Shown in pieces: positions 1-8,398 of a stretch of 64,000 bases of DNA. This stretch comes from Microbulbifer sp. TB1203 (lineage in GTDB: Bacteria > Pseudomonadota > Gammaproteobacteria > Pseudomonadales > Cellvibrionaceae): positions 1,612,001 through 1,676,000 of the forward strand of contig NZ_CP116899.1 of NCBI RefSeq assembly GCF_030997045.1. Direction: 5' to 3'. Every line of letters begins with the position of its first letter. Position 1 is the stretch's first letter. The notes below the pieces were generated by a model, which searched no databases, was not told the origin of the DNA, and saw nothing but the letters and a program-made list of their open reading frames with translations. The translations under genes and the position numbers were made by a program.

Positions 1-1487
1 TCTAGCCCAACCACTATGCCATCAACCCAATCCTGGGCCCTCAAGTAACTTATGCACAAATCTACAGCATCAAGTCGGCCACATGTCTCAACCTGATCCT
101 GCAACCATTTTATTACCACTTCAGCCTGTTTGACATTAGCTTTTCTCCACAAAGCTGTATCATTACTTACTAACAGTCCCTGCAGAAGCGCACTCCGCAC
201 ATGAATGGTCAATCCCCGAGAAGCTTTAGCTATACGGATTTCAGAAATACAATCCTCCCAGCGCCAATCTAAAATATTGAGAGGCATTTGAATAAAAGAT
301 ATTTCTTTCTCCGCCAGAGCCCACTTTAGCTCCTCTGGACTCTGCACAGACACACCAAGCTCCTTGAGCATACCGATCTGCTTAAACTCCAAGAGTCTAT
401 TCCAAGCAGCACCATTCCATTCGTACAAATGACTTGCACGATGCAACATCAACACATCCAGGCTCTGTATGCGTAGCCTGGAGCAAGATTTGAAAATACT
501 GGCATCCACAAAAGCCTTGACTGTCTCTAATGTTGCACGCTGTGGACAGGAAGCCAATGGCGATAGTTTAGTTATTATCTTTGCCCTCCCCTGCCACCCC
601 CCCAGCAATGATTTTCCAATAACCTCTTCGCTATTACCATATGCATGTGCGGTATCGAGGAATTCAACACCATTCGCTATGGCGGTCTTTATTAACTTCT
701 GACTCAACTCTATATTAGGCTTGCCGATTGTATTCGCAATACCGTAATCGATACCAAGCTGAGCTGTTCCTAATACAAGCCTTGTAGTCGCCTTGAGCCC
801 GGATGGTTGATAGTCTGCACCTTCTAACCCGGCCATCAACTCGAAAGGCGAGGCAAAAACAGCATCATCAAACATTGAAAAAACTTTTTGGACACACAGA
901 TAATCGTCGAAGCAGTCGATAGTGCAACGATAGTGCCCTTTATTAAGATACTTATACTTGCTGAAGTAAGCCCTACCAAACTTCTTAATTACATAAGGAG
1001 TTACATGTTCTTGCTCATAAGCACTGACACCCTTCTTTAGTGCTTCCCTCAAATGGCCTAATCGAGTCACTTCAGCGCTCAAGCCATATGGAAGCCCAGA
1101 TGATTCCCCGTTGCAGCATATATAATCAAGTTTTGCAGCAATGAACTCCTGTTCGATCTCATCAAGCAGCGCCCCATCTGGAAATGCATTATCTGCAGTC
1201 AAGCGGAAAACTATAGTCTCATCGTCATACTCAGAGAGGGCATCTACAATCCTTCTCAAGGTATTTTCTAGGCTTCCCCTGAAACAGTTCAAACCATATT
1301 GCTCGACGATTGCTGCTAAACCGTCATCGCTTGTCTCATTTGACGTAGCGACGACAACCTGTCTACCGGTATTTGCTGCACGTTTGGCCGCCAATACCAC
1401 TAAAGGGACTCCATTGATAGGAAGAAGTACTTTACCGGGTAGACGTGAAGAGTTTGTCCGCGCCTGCAACACTGCCACGCTTTTCAA
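1..1487 (-). CDS. Bifunctional cytidylyltransferase / aldo-keto reductase (PseF-type), 3' end outside window
   Basis: About 495 residues are visible and the reading frame is open to the left edge. The N-terminal ~235 residues are a nucleotidyltransferase: they open with VAVLQARTNSSRLPGKVL, the CMP-sugar synthetase motif, and carry a later LTADN motif. From about residue 245 an aldo-keto reductase domain begins (LVLGTAQLGIDYGIAN, then DTAHAYGNSEEV with the catalytic-type Asp and Tyr). By position after pseB and pseC, the first domain probably activates a nonulosonic acid such as pseudaminic acid with CMP, as PseF does. The role of the reductase half is unknown. The start is taken as TTG at 1487: it gives MKSVAVLQAR and overlaps the pseC stop as TTGA, suggesting translational coupling. 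The frame was followed codon by codon through 600 and is uninterrupted. The function is certain to domain level only. Confidence 0.85.
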   Translation of the reverse strand, partial: MKSVAVLQARTNSSRLPGKVLLPINGVPLVVLAAKRAANTGRQVVVATSNETSDDGLAAIVEQYGLNCFRGSLENTLRRIVDALSEYDDETIVFRLTADNAFPDGALLDEIEQEFIAAKLDYICCNGESSGLPYGLSAEVTRLGHLREALKKGVSAYEQEHVTPYVIKKFGRAYFSKYKYLNKGHYRCTIDCFDDYLCVQKVFSMFDDAVFASPFELMAGLEGADYQPSGLKATTRLVLGTAQLGIDYGIANTIGKPNIELSQKLIKTAIANGVEFLDTAHAYGNSEEVIGKSLLGGWQGRAKIITKLSPLASCPQRATLETVKAFVDASIFKSCSRLRIQSLDVLMLHRASHLYEWNGAAWNRLLEFKQIGMLKELGVSVQSPEELKWALAEKEISFIQMPLNILDWRWEDCISEIRIAKASRGLTIHVRSALLQGLLVSNDTALWRKANVKQAEVVIKWLQDQVETCGRLDAVDLCISYLRAQDWVDGIVVGL

Positions 1488-2641
1488 TAGAGAACCTCAC
1501 TCAAAGCTGCTGTCACTCGATCCTGCTGTTCATCGCTCATGGTCTGGAACATCGGCAGGCTAATCGCTTCGTTATAATAACTTTCCGCCTGTGGGAAGTC
1601 GCCGAGCTTGAATCCCATACGCTGGTAGTACGGTTGGGTATGCACCGGTATGTAATGCAGGTTGACCCCAACACCCTGTTCGCGCAATGACTCGAAGACT
1701 TGGCGATGGCTCTTCTGCAACTTGCCCAACTGTAGGCGGATCACATATAGATGCAGCCCGGAGTAACCGTCCGAATGCTGCCAAGGAATGGTCACGGGCA
1801 GATCGACCAGCAAATCGTTATAGCGCCCGGCTAACTGATGACGTCGCGCGACGTAGTGATCCAAGCGCTCCATCTGACTGATACCCAATGCTGCTTGCAG
1901 CTCGGTCATCCGGTAATTGAAGCCGAGGTCAATCTGCTGGTAGTACCAGGGGCCATCGGCCTCGTGGGTCATCAGCGCCCCATCGCGGGTGATGCCGTGG
2001 CTGCGCAGCAGCGCCATGCGTTCGGCCAGCGCGGCATCGTTGGTCAGCGCCATGCCGCCTTCGGCGGTGGTGATGATCTTCACCGGATGGAAGCTGAACA
2101 CGGTGATGTCGCTGAAGCGACAGCTGCCAATAAATTCGCCCTGGTATTTGCCGCCGATAGCGTGGGAGGCGTCTTCGATGATCTTGAAGCCATAGCGCTG
2201 GGCCAGTGCATGGATGGCCTGCATGTCACAGGGCTGGCCACAGAGATGGACTGGAACCACGACCTTAGGCAATTTGCCTTCTCGCTCTGCCTGCGCCAGC
2301 TTGCGCTCCAGCGCCCGAGGGCATAGGTTGTAGGAGCGTGGGTCAATATCAACGAAATCGACCTGGGCGCCACAATATAGGCCGCAATTAGCCGAGGCTA
2401 CGAAGGTGATCGGCGTGGTCCACAAGTGGTCGCCGGGACCGAGCTTGAGTGCCAGGCAGGCGATATGTAGCGCCGAGGTGGCACTGTTCACGGCCAGGGC
2501 ATGACCGGCGCCGACATGCTGCGCCACTCTCTGTTCGAAGCGAGGCACCATCGGTCCCTGGGTGAGAAAATCGGACTTCAGTACTTCAAGAACCGCATCG
2601 ATATCGGCTTGGATGATATCCTGACGACCATAGGGGATCAT
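1484..2641 (-). CDS. pseC: UDP-4-amino-4,6-dideoxy-N-acetyl-beta-L-altrosamine transaminase PseC
   Basis: This 385-residue DegT/DnrJ/EryC1 family aminotransferase has the usual family length. It begins MIPYGRQDIIQADIDAVLEVL, typical of PseC. A PLP-site region EDASHAIGG is followed by SFHPVKIITTAEGGM, where Lys is the expected Schiff-base residue at about residue 185. In the pseudaminic acid pathway PseC transfers an amino group from glutamate to the C4 keto sugar made by PseB. It starts 3 bases after pseB stops and its stop overlaps the next start, so pseB-pseC-cytidylyltransferase are one translationally coupled cytoplasmic unit. The related legionaminic-acid aminotransferases are an alternative, but the PseB partner favours PseC. 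Confidence 0.9.
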   Translation of the reverse strand: MIPYGRQDIIQADIDAVLEVLKSDFLTQGPMVPRFEQRVAQHVGAGHALAVNSATSALHIACLALKLGPGDHLWTTPITFVASANCGLYCGAQVDFVDIDPRSYNLCPRALERKLAQAEREGKLPKVVVPVHLCGQPCDMQAIHALAQRYGFKIIEDASHAIGGKYQGEFIGSCRFSDITVFSFHPVKIITTAEGGMALTNDAALAERMALLRSHGITRDGALMTHEADGPWYYQQIDLGFNYRMTELQAALGISQMERLDHYVARRHQLAGRYNDLLVDLPVTIPWQHSDGYSGLHLYVIRLQLGKLQKSHRQVFESLREQGVGVNLHYIPVHTQPYYQRMGFKLGDFPQAESYYNEAISLPMFQTMSDEQQDRVTAALSEVLY

Positions 2642-2644
2642 TAC

Positions 2645-3643
2645 TCAGATGCTCCCGATCTTTTCATAGTTGCGATCGATCCAGGCTAGCAGTTCCTCGT
2701 CGCTCATCCACTCGCAATTATTATCGCTGGAATAGACGAAGCCTTCGGGCACTTTAGTACCACCTTTAATGCGTTTAGAGCAAGTCGACCAGTTGTTGAT
2801 GACCGGCAGGATCTTGTAATGCTCGGGGTATTCGTAGGTGTAGTACGAATCCTCCGCGCTGATCATTTGCTCGTGAAGCTTCTCCCCGGGACGAATACCG
2901 ATGATTTCCTGCCTGGCTTCGGGCGCAACTACACGAGCCAGATCCGTCACTTTCATGGACGGAATTTTCTTCACATAGATCTCGCCGCCTTCCATGTCTT
3001 CGAAGGCGTGCCAAACCAATTCGACGCCTTCCTCCAGAGAAATCATGAAGCGCGTCATGCGATCGTCGGTAACAGGCAACACACCCTTGTCCTTGATCGA
3101 CATGAAGAACGGAATCACTGAACCACGCGAGCCCATTACGTTGCCGTAGCGCACGACAGCAAAACGAGTGTTATGCCCACCGGCATAGGAGTTTCCGGCT
3201 ACGAATAACTTATCGGAAGCCAGCTTAGTCGCGCCGTACAGATTGACGGGGCTGCTGGCTTTGTCAGTGGATAGGGCAACCACGCGCTTGATGCCCTTGT
3301 CGATGCAGGCATCGATCAGGTTCATGGCGCCATTGATGTTGGTCTTGACGCATTCGAATGGGTTGTACTCGGCAGTCGGAACAATCTTGGTGGCGGCCGC
3401 ATGCACGACGTAGTCGACGCCATCCAGGGCACGGTAAAGGCGATCCCTGTCACGCACATCACCGATGAAGAAACGTACGCGGGGATCACCCTCAAATTTC
3501 TTCGCCATGTCCCACTGCTTCATCTCATCGCGGGAGTAGATGATTACTTTTCTGGGATTGTATTTGGCTAGAACCATCGGCACAAAGGTGTTGCCGAAAG
3601 ACCCGGTGCCACCGGTGATGAGAATGGATGCGTTATCGAACAT
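2645..3643 (-). CDS. pseB: UDP-N-acetylglucosamine 4,6-dehydratase (inverting) PseB
   Basis: This 332-residue short-chain dehydrogenase/reductase of the extended type has the GGTGSFG NAD(P)-binding loop at about residues 10-16 and YGATK (catalytic Tyr and Lys) at about 136-140. It also has the STDKA segment seen in PseB/FlaA1 proteins. PseB removes water from UDP-GlcNAc and inverts C5, the first step to pseudaminic acid. No membrane segments are present, so it is the short soluble PseB/FlaA1 type rather than the long membrane-bound WbpM type. It lies between the flippase and pseC on the same strand. The sugar product is inferred from the pseB-pseC pairing; the dehydratase assignment itself is strong. 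Confidence 0.92.
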   Translation of the reverse strand: MFDNASILITGGTGSFGNTFVPMVLAKYNPRKVIIYSRDEMKQWDMAKKFEGDPRVRFFIGDVRDRDRLYRALDGVDYVVHAAATKIVPTAEYNPFECVKTNINGAMNLIDACIDKGIKRVVALSTDKASSPVNLYGATKLASDKLFVAGNSYAGGHNTRFAVVRYGNVMGSRGSVIPFFMSIKDKGVLPVTDDRMTRFMISLEEGVELVWHAFEDMEGGEIYVKKIPSMKVTDLARVVAPEARQEIIGIRPGEKLHEQMISAEDSYYTYEYPEHYKILPVINNWSTCSKRIKGGTKVPEGFVYSSDNNCEWMSDEELLAWIDRNYEKIGSI

Positions 3644-3677
3644 GCAGCAGTACCTTTGATTGAGGCCTGGAAAAGTT

Positions 3678-4934
3678 TCAGGGTTGTAGTAAGCGATATT
3701 GCACAGGAGTGAGCCTGAAATAGGCTAATGACTTCCAGAGCAATATCAGGAAAAACGCCACACAGAGACCCAGTGGAATGGCAATGTGTGGCCATTGTTT
3801 AGAAAATAACCAAGTTGCCGGTATAAATACGGTCAAGCTGACAATATGGCTGCGAATAATCGGGCGATCCTGGTCTTGGGCATAGAGTGCGTAATGCGGA
3901 ATCATACTAAGCGCATACAACACCGCTACCATCAATATCCAAGGGAACATTCCTTGTTGTTCTCGATACAGCGGCTTGTCCAGCCAGTCCAGCAGTGGAC
4001 CGATCAACAACAGCGCCATCACGGCAAAGATAAGGGAAAAACCGGTCGTTTGGATGAATAGCCTTTTGACGCCTTGACGGAATGCATCCGTACTCTGTTT
4101 CTGGAAAGCGCTGATCAATCCCGGATAACTAAAGGCGAATACGCCAGCGTCCAGAAAAGACATCATGGCGTTGGCGATACCCATGAAAAGTACGTATACG
4201 CCCAGCACTTCAAGGCCAGCTAAGGCTTCCAGCCAGTAGCGATCCAGCGTAAATAGTCCGCGCAGCGCAAGAGTTGCGATCAGTAAAGGCAAGGCAATAT
4301 TGATACCCTTACGGATCCACGCCCAGTCGATCCGTTTCCACCAGCCGCCAATTTTCAATCGATACAAACGCCAGACGGCCAGCAGGAAAGCGCTTAAACC
4401 ACCCAGGGCCCAGGCCAGCAGAACTGCATCCAGGTTACGCGTCTCCGGCGTGACGAACATCCATACCGTGACAGCGATCGCCCAGATTCCCGAGCGCAGG
4501 AACAATACCAGACTCGCCAGCAACGGCTCGGAGATAGCTATCAGCAGGCGCATCAGCTCCTGATTTAAATGCTCCAGAATCAGAAGCGCGAAGAACCAAC
4601 CCGCTACGGTCCAGGGCAAGCTATCGGTGCTGAAGATCAATAGCAGTAACGGCATGAAGGCCGCATATAGAAGCAACGCCAGTGCGCCCTGAGCCTTCAG
4701 CAAGCCGCCCCACTCACTACGTTCGCGCTTGAGAATCTCGCGGGTAGTAAAGGTGTAGAAATCTAGCCCGAGCAGGTACAAGGCATAACCGATGGTCGCG
4801 ACCAGCAACCCATACAGCCCTAGCTCAGCTGGTTCAAGAAAACGCGCAAGGAAGAAGATCAGCAAAAATTTACTGGCCAGCGTCATGCCTCTTAAAGAGA
4901 TATTGGCAAGACGGGTAATGTTATGAGCTGGCAT
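3678..4934 (-). CDS. Wzx-type polysaccharide flippase (MATE/MOP superfamily membrane protein)
   Basis: This is a 418-residue hydrophobic protein with about 12 predicted membrane helices, for example FLLIFFLARFLEPAELGLYG near the N terminus. It opens with ITRLANISLRGMTLASKF, the usual N-terminal pattern of O-antigen flippases. Such proteins move lipid-linked oligosaccharide units across the inner membrane. I chose ATG at 4934 rather than the longer in-frame start at 5006, because the extra 24 residues are not membrane-like and the shorter start matches the family. It is the first gene after the ops-bearing leader, and pseB follows 34 bases after its stop. Substrate specificity cannot be read from sequence. 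Confidence 0.8.
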   Translation of the reverse strand: MPAHNITRLANISLRGMTLASKFLLIFFLARFLEPAELGLYGLLVATIGYALYLLGLDFYTFTTREILKRERSEWGGLLKAQGALALLLYAAFMPLLLLIFSTDSLPWTVAGWFFALLILEHLNQELMRLLIAISEPLLASLVLFLRSGIWAIAVTVWMFVTPETRNLDAVLLAWALGGLSAFLLAVWRLYRLKIGGWWKRIDWAWIRKGINIALPLLIATLALRGLFTLDRYWLEALAGLEVLGVYVLFMGIANAMMSFLDAGVFAFSYPGLISAFQKQSTDAFRQGVKRLFIQTTGFSLIFAVMALLLIGPLLDWLDKPLYREQQGMFPWILMVAVLYALSMIPHYALYAQDQDRPIIRSHIVSLTVFIPATWLFSKQWPHIAIPLGLCVAFFLILLWKSLAYFRLTPVQYRLLQP

Positions 4935-5212
4935 AAAATTTGGGGTCTTTATTTTCGGGGGCTTTGACACCAAGCAGCCCAACGGGGGCACAAAACCTGG
5001 TCTCACGAAACGGGGATGATGCTCTCAACGGAGCTGACCTGCTTCGCAGCCAACTCAGGGTTCTTCTTGCCCCAATATTCAACCGCAACAGCGGCTCGGC
5101 ATTCGACGAGCGTAGGCTCAATGCGCCACTATTCAAACTCCAGGGTTATGCCTTCGGTGGTGTCTAGCTCCTGTGCGAGTGACCTGCCTGAAGCGGTTTG
5201 ATCTGCATCAGA

Positions 5213-5224
5213 CACGCTACCGCC
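5213..5224 (-). promoter_or_regulatory. ops element (RfaH recruitment site) in the leader of the polysaccharide operon
   Basis: Read on the minus strand this is GGCGGTAGCGTG, the exact 12-nt ops consensus known from RfaH-controlled operons of enterobacteria. RfaH loads onto paused RNA polymerase at ops in the non-template strand. The site lies downstream of the rfaH stop and about 280 bases upstream of the flippase start, in the correct orientation. The sequence just before it only weakly resembles the rest of a JUMPStart element (a GGTAA tract and TTGG). This is direct sequence identity; action in this organism is inferred. Confidence 0.85.
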
Positions 5225-5290
5225 CCAAGATTTACCGTTGGTTTCCTGAGAACGTCGTAATCTTCAAATTTTTACTGGCGCAGCCTTGAT

Positions 5291-5306
5291 CTCGGCCAGT
5301 GCCGAG
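5291..5306 (-). terminator. Short perfect hairpin just downstream of rfaH
   Basis: A 6-bp perfect stem CTCGGC/GCCGAG with a 4-base loop lies 6 bases after the rfaH stop, before the ops leader. There is no U-run on the minus strand, so it is at best a weak or factor-dependent terminator or a pause hairpin. It marks the likely end of the rfaH message. Confidence 0.3.
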
Positions 5307-5312
5307 GCTTAT

Positions 5313-5834
5313 TCAATTCTTGACAATGCTCGCCAGCGGCATGCTGATCTGGTGCTGGCGGTTAAGCATATTGAGCAGCAGTATCACGCGCTGCTCGCCA
5401 TCCATTGCTACGAAGATGGCGTCCAACTCGGCAAAGCCGCCTTCGGTAATACGCACGCTATCCCCTGCATCGAGGACCGGTTTAACGGCTGCGGCCGTGC
5501 GTTGTTGCAGATGCACGATCAAGCTGTTGTCGAGCCGTAGCGGCATGCCGCCGAAACCCACTATGCGGCTGACCCCACGGGTTGAGCGCAGGGATACCCA
5601 GTTGGCATCGGCGTCCAGCTGAATGAATAGATAACCGGGGAACAGCGATTCGACGATGATTTGTCGACGGCCACGCACTATCCGCTCGCAGCTATGCTGC
5701 GGCCGATAGCAGGCATAGCCCTGGCGCTGTAGGTTTTCTTCCGCACGCTCGTCCTGACGGGGCTTGCACTGCACGAGGTACCAAGCCACGGCCGGACCTT
5801 CAATGCAGCGGGCACTCGCAGTACTTATATTCAT
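5313..5834 (-). CDS. rfaH: Transcription antiterminator RfaH (NusG paralogue)
   Basis: This 173-residue NusG-family protein has the NGN-domain opening AWYLVQCKPRQDERAEENLQRQG at residues ~17-39, then FPGYLFIQL (the polymerase-contacting beta strand). A C-terminal KOW region follows (DAGDSVRITEGGFAELDAIF). RfaH is recruited at ops and suppresses pausing and Rho termination in long surface-polysaccharide operons, coupling them to translation. I chose ATG 5834 (MNISTASARC) over the upstream in-frame start at 5969, since the extra 45 residues do not match the family and 173 residues is close to the usual ~165. It lies on the same strand directly upstream of an ops-bearing leader, which makes RfaH far more likely than generic NusG. 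Confidence 0.9.
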   Translation of the reverse strand: MNISTASARCIEGPAVAWYLVQCKPRQDERAEENLQRQGYACYRPQHSCERIVRGRRQIIVESLFPGYLFIQLDADANWVSLRSTRGVSRIVGFGGMPLRLDNSLIVHLQQRTAAAVKPVLDAGDSVRITEGGFAELDAIFVAMDGEQRVILLLNMLNRQHQISMPLASIVKN

Positions 5835-6029
5835 ATCTGTAACAACACTATCGGTGCAGCTTTTGCCAAACCGATCGTTCGCTCCTGTTTGCCGTCGGCT
5901 GATCGTACCGACTCCATGATTACCACATTCACCTGCTGCTTGCGGAGCACCCTCTCGGCCCCGAAGCAATCACAGGTTTCGACCTGCTCGGAGGCATGAC
6001 GCTCGCTGTTGCTAATATCAATAAGGCTT

Positions 6030-7127
6030 TCAGGTTGCCCCCACAGACTGGCTTATCGAGGTGGGGAGCACTTGAGCTGTGGCAGAATTTTTGCTGAGCA
6101 TCAAACGAACCAATGCTATGAAGACGCCGAGCATGCCACCAAGAAGTATTCCAAGCACCAGGATCAATGCCTTTTTAGGCTTGATGGGTGCATCCGGTGT
6201 TACCACAGCACCATCCTGGCGGGAAATAGCCACTTTTTCTGGGACAACCTGTATGCCAGCATAAAAATCGTATTGCTCTTCCAGATTACGTAACGAAGGA
6301 ATGAATGGATCATCCGAAGTACGGTTTTCCAAGGCCTCGATCTCGGCCCGCAGCGCTTTTGAACCACGCATATACATCAAGTCGCCATTCATAATAGCGG
6401 ACAACTGCTCTGCGATTTGCCCGCTGATAACAGGGGGATTCGCCAACCCTACCGCTTCGGCCACCGTCAGTGCTTCCTTAAGCTGAAAGATACGATCGTT
6501 TTTGCGAATTTTGACAAACTCCCGCAAGGTTTCGATTTCCTGCTGAACCTGCCTGCCCTTCACTTCCACCTCACGTCGGATGTTTTGCAACATTTCATCG
6601 AGGGATTGCCGGGTTACTTGATCCATATAGTGCTTGGCCCAGTTGGCCGCCTGTGCTGGGTCACGGTGCTCAACAGCAATGACGTAGCGATCCGGTTGGC
6701 TTTTGTTCGGAGCCTTGACGCTAAGCACTTTGGCAAACGCTTGGTAGAGCCGGTCCTGAGAGCCTGAACGCTGCTCTTCATCCAGAGACGGCAAGTACAC
6801 ATCCCTGAAGAATTGACGGCGGCTGTCCTCAGCTTGCAGGTTGCGGGTGAACACAGTGTATATATCGCCCACCGAGAAAGGCTTTAGCCCACTCCTTCCA
6901 TCTCGCCCTAGGTTGAAGCCAGCAATATCGCTGAGCGTGGGTGGTAGCACGGCAATACGCGATTCGTAAATTGGTTTACTAAGAAACGCATAAGAGGCAG
7001 CGCCCAGGGTAACCACCAGGGTTACTAGCGCGATCAGCCATTTTTGAGCCCACAAGCTCTGTAGCAACGCGACCAGGTCGATTTCGTCACCCACTGGCAC
7101 CCCTCTGGGGTAAGTAGCATCTGTCAC
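6030..7127 (-). CDS. wzz: Wzz-type chain-length determinant protein
   Basis: This 365-residue polysaccharide co-polymerase begins EIDLVALLQSLWAQKWLIALVTLVVTLGAASYAF, giving the cytoplasmic lead and first transmembrane helix of the Wzz fold. A long periplasmic helical region follows, and a second membrane helix lies near the C terminus (about 318-340, ALILVLGILLGGMLGVFIALV) preceded by the Pro-rich PDAPIKPKK motif. It sets the modal length of O-antigen or capsule chains. There is no C-terminal tyrosine kinase domain, so it is the Wzz rather than Wzc type. It is transcribed in the same direction as rfaH and the pse genes. Confidence 0.88.
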   Translation of the reverse strand: MTDATYPRGVPVGDEIDLVALLQSLWAQKWLIALVTLVVTLGAASYAFLSKPIYESRIAVLPPTLSDIAGFNLGRDGRSGLKPFSVGDIYTVFTRNLQAEDSRRQFFRDVYLPSLDEEQRSGSQDRLYQAFAKVLSVKAPNKSQPDRYVIAVEHRDPAQAANWAKHYMDQVTRQSLDEMLQNIRREVEVKGRQVQQEIETLREFVKIRKNDRIFQLKEALTVAEAVGLANPPVISGQIAEQLSAIMNGDLMYMRGSKALRAEIEALENRTSDDPFIPSLRNLEEQYDFYAGIQVVPEKVAISRQDGAVVTPDAPIKPKKALILVLGILLGGMLGVFIALVRLMLSKNSATAQVLPTSISQSVGAT

Positions 7128-7316
7128 AGCCGATCCATCCTATTGTCGAATAGTGTTGATTTACCTTGCGGGTAGCAGCTTGAAACTCTGACTGCCAGCG
7201 CAAAAATTTGCCACATTCTGCCAATGCCCTCCGATATTGCAACCCCGGCTAGAAAGATGAAACTGGTGCAGATTCGGCCGACTCTGAACATCCATTTCGG
7301 GTTCAACGTAAGCACT

Positions 7317-8189
7317 TCAATTTACCTGCCAGTTAAGTTTTGATCGGCAGGTCTCATAGAAATTGTGCTCAAGAGGGTGTACTAGCGTTAAGCGGTGTGG
7401 CTTCTTATGAATACGAATCACATCTCCCGGTTCCGTAATAATCTGGTCGTGGCCATCACAGGTGACATGTGGTCTGGCCAAATTGTGTTCACCCACAATG
7501 ATTTTGAATTCACTACTCCCCTCTACCACTATCGGTCGACTACTCAACGTATGGGGATTAAGAGGAACAACAACAATGGCATCCAGCTTGGGATGCATTA
7601 TTGGGCCACCCCCGGAAAGCGCATAAGCCGTGGAACCGGTGGGAGTGGAAATGATTAGCCCATCTGAACGCTGGGTGTAGACAAATTGCCCATCAATAAA
7701 TAAATCGAATTCAATCATGCGGATAAACTCACCGGGGTGAACCACCACATCATTCAGCGCGGAGCCGTTACCTATCGGCTTGCCGTTCCGCGTGACGGAC
7801 ATATCCAGCAAAAACCGGCTTTCGGCCATATATTTGCCGGCCAGAACCTCGCCTACTTTTTGTTCAATCTCGTCTGGAGTGATATCGGTGAGGAATCCCA
7901 GGCGGCCGCGGTTGATGCCGAGCAGGGGCACACTGAATTTGGCCAGGGCGCGGGCGGCGGTGAGGAGGCTGCCGTCGCCGCCAACCACGATGACCAGGTC
8001 GCAGAGTTCGCCGAGCTTGCCTTTTGGTGCCACGCGGGTACCGTGGTTGGGCGCGGCGCTTGCGGTTTCCTGTTCCAGAACCACGGCATAGCCCTCCCGC
8101 TCCAGGAACGCCATCAGGCGCTTGAGCGAGAGGACGGCACTGTCGCTTTCTGTACGGCCGATCAGGCCGATATTATGGAATTCCGACAC
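7317..8189 (-). CDS. nadK: NAD kinase NadK
   Basis: This 290-residue protein has the NAD-kinase GGDGS motif (VVGGDGSLLTAARAL, about residues 69-83), the NE/D region GSALNDVVVHPGE, and STPTGSTAYALSGGGP. It phosphorylates NAD to NADP in the cytoplasm using ATP. Length and motif order match the E. coli enzyme (292 residues). It is the housekeeping flank of the polysaccharide locus, 190 bases upstream of wzz. I see no gene in 7128-7316. Confidence 0.96.
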   Translation of the reverse strand: MSEFHNIGLIGRTESDSAVLSLKRLMAFLEREGYAVVLEQETASAAPNHGTRVAPKGKLGELCDLVIVVGGDGSLLTAARALAKFSVPLLGINRGRLGFLTDITPDEIEQKVGEVLAGKYMAESRFLLDMSVTRNGKPIGNGSALNDVVVHPGEFIRMIEFDLFIDGQFVYTQRSDGLIISTPTGSTAYALSGGGPIMHPKLDAIVVVPLNPHTLSSRPIVVEGSSEFKIIVGEHNLARPHVTCDGHDQIITEPGDVIRIHKKPHRLTLVHPLEHNFYETCRSKLNWQVN

Positions 8190-8398
8190 CGTTCCCCCAT
8201 GGTGCCCAAATTCGGGCCCTTGCGATTTGTTCCTTGGCCCAGCACGCTATATCTGTATATTTTTTGCGCACTGGCGGGAAGATTTTTCCCGACTTTTCAG
8301 TGACAGGCGATTATGCCTGAGCTTGTTTTGTGAGTCGAACTCCGTCCGGGTGGTCAGGGAAAATTGTTCAAATAATATTCCGCTGTCCATTTTTTAAT

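Noticed and set aside
5225..5312. Full-length JUMPStart element upstream of ops
   Set aside because: Only the terminal ops 12-mer matches exactly; the preceding ~28 bases show just scattered agreement.
7124..7315. A 63-codon open frame between wzz and nadK on the minus strand
   Set aside because: It overlaps the wzz start, has no ribosome site or recognisable product, and its composition is that of a spacer.
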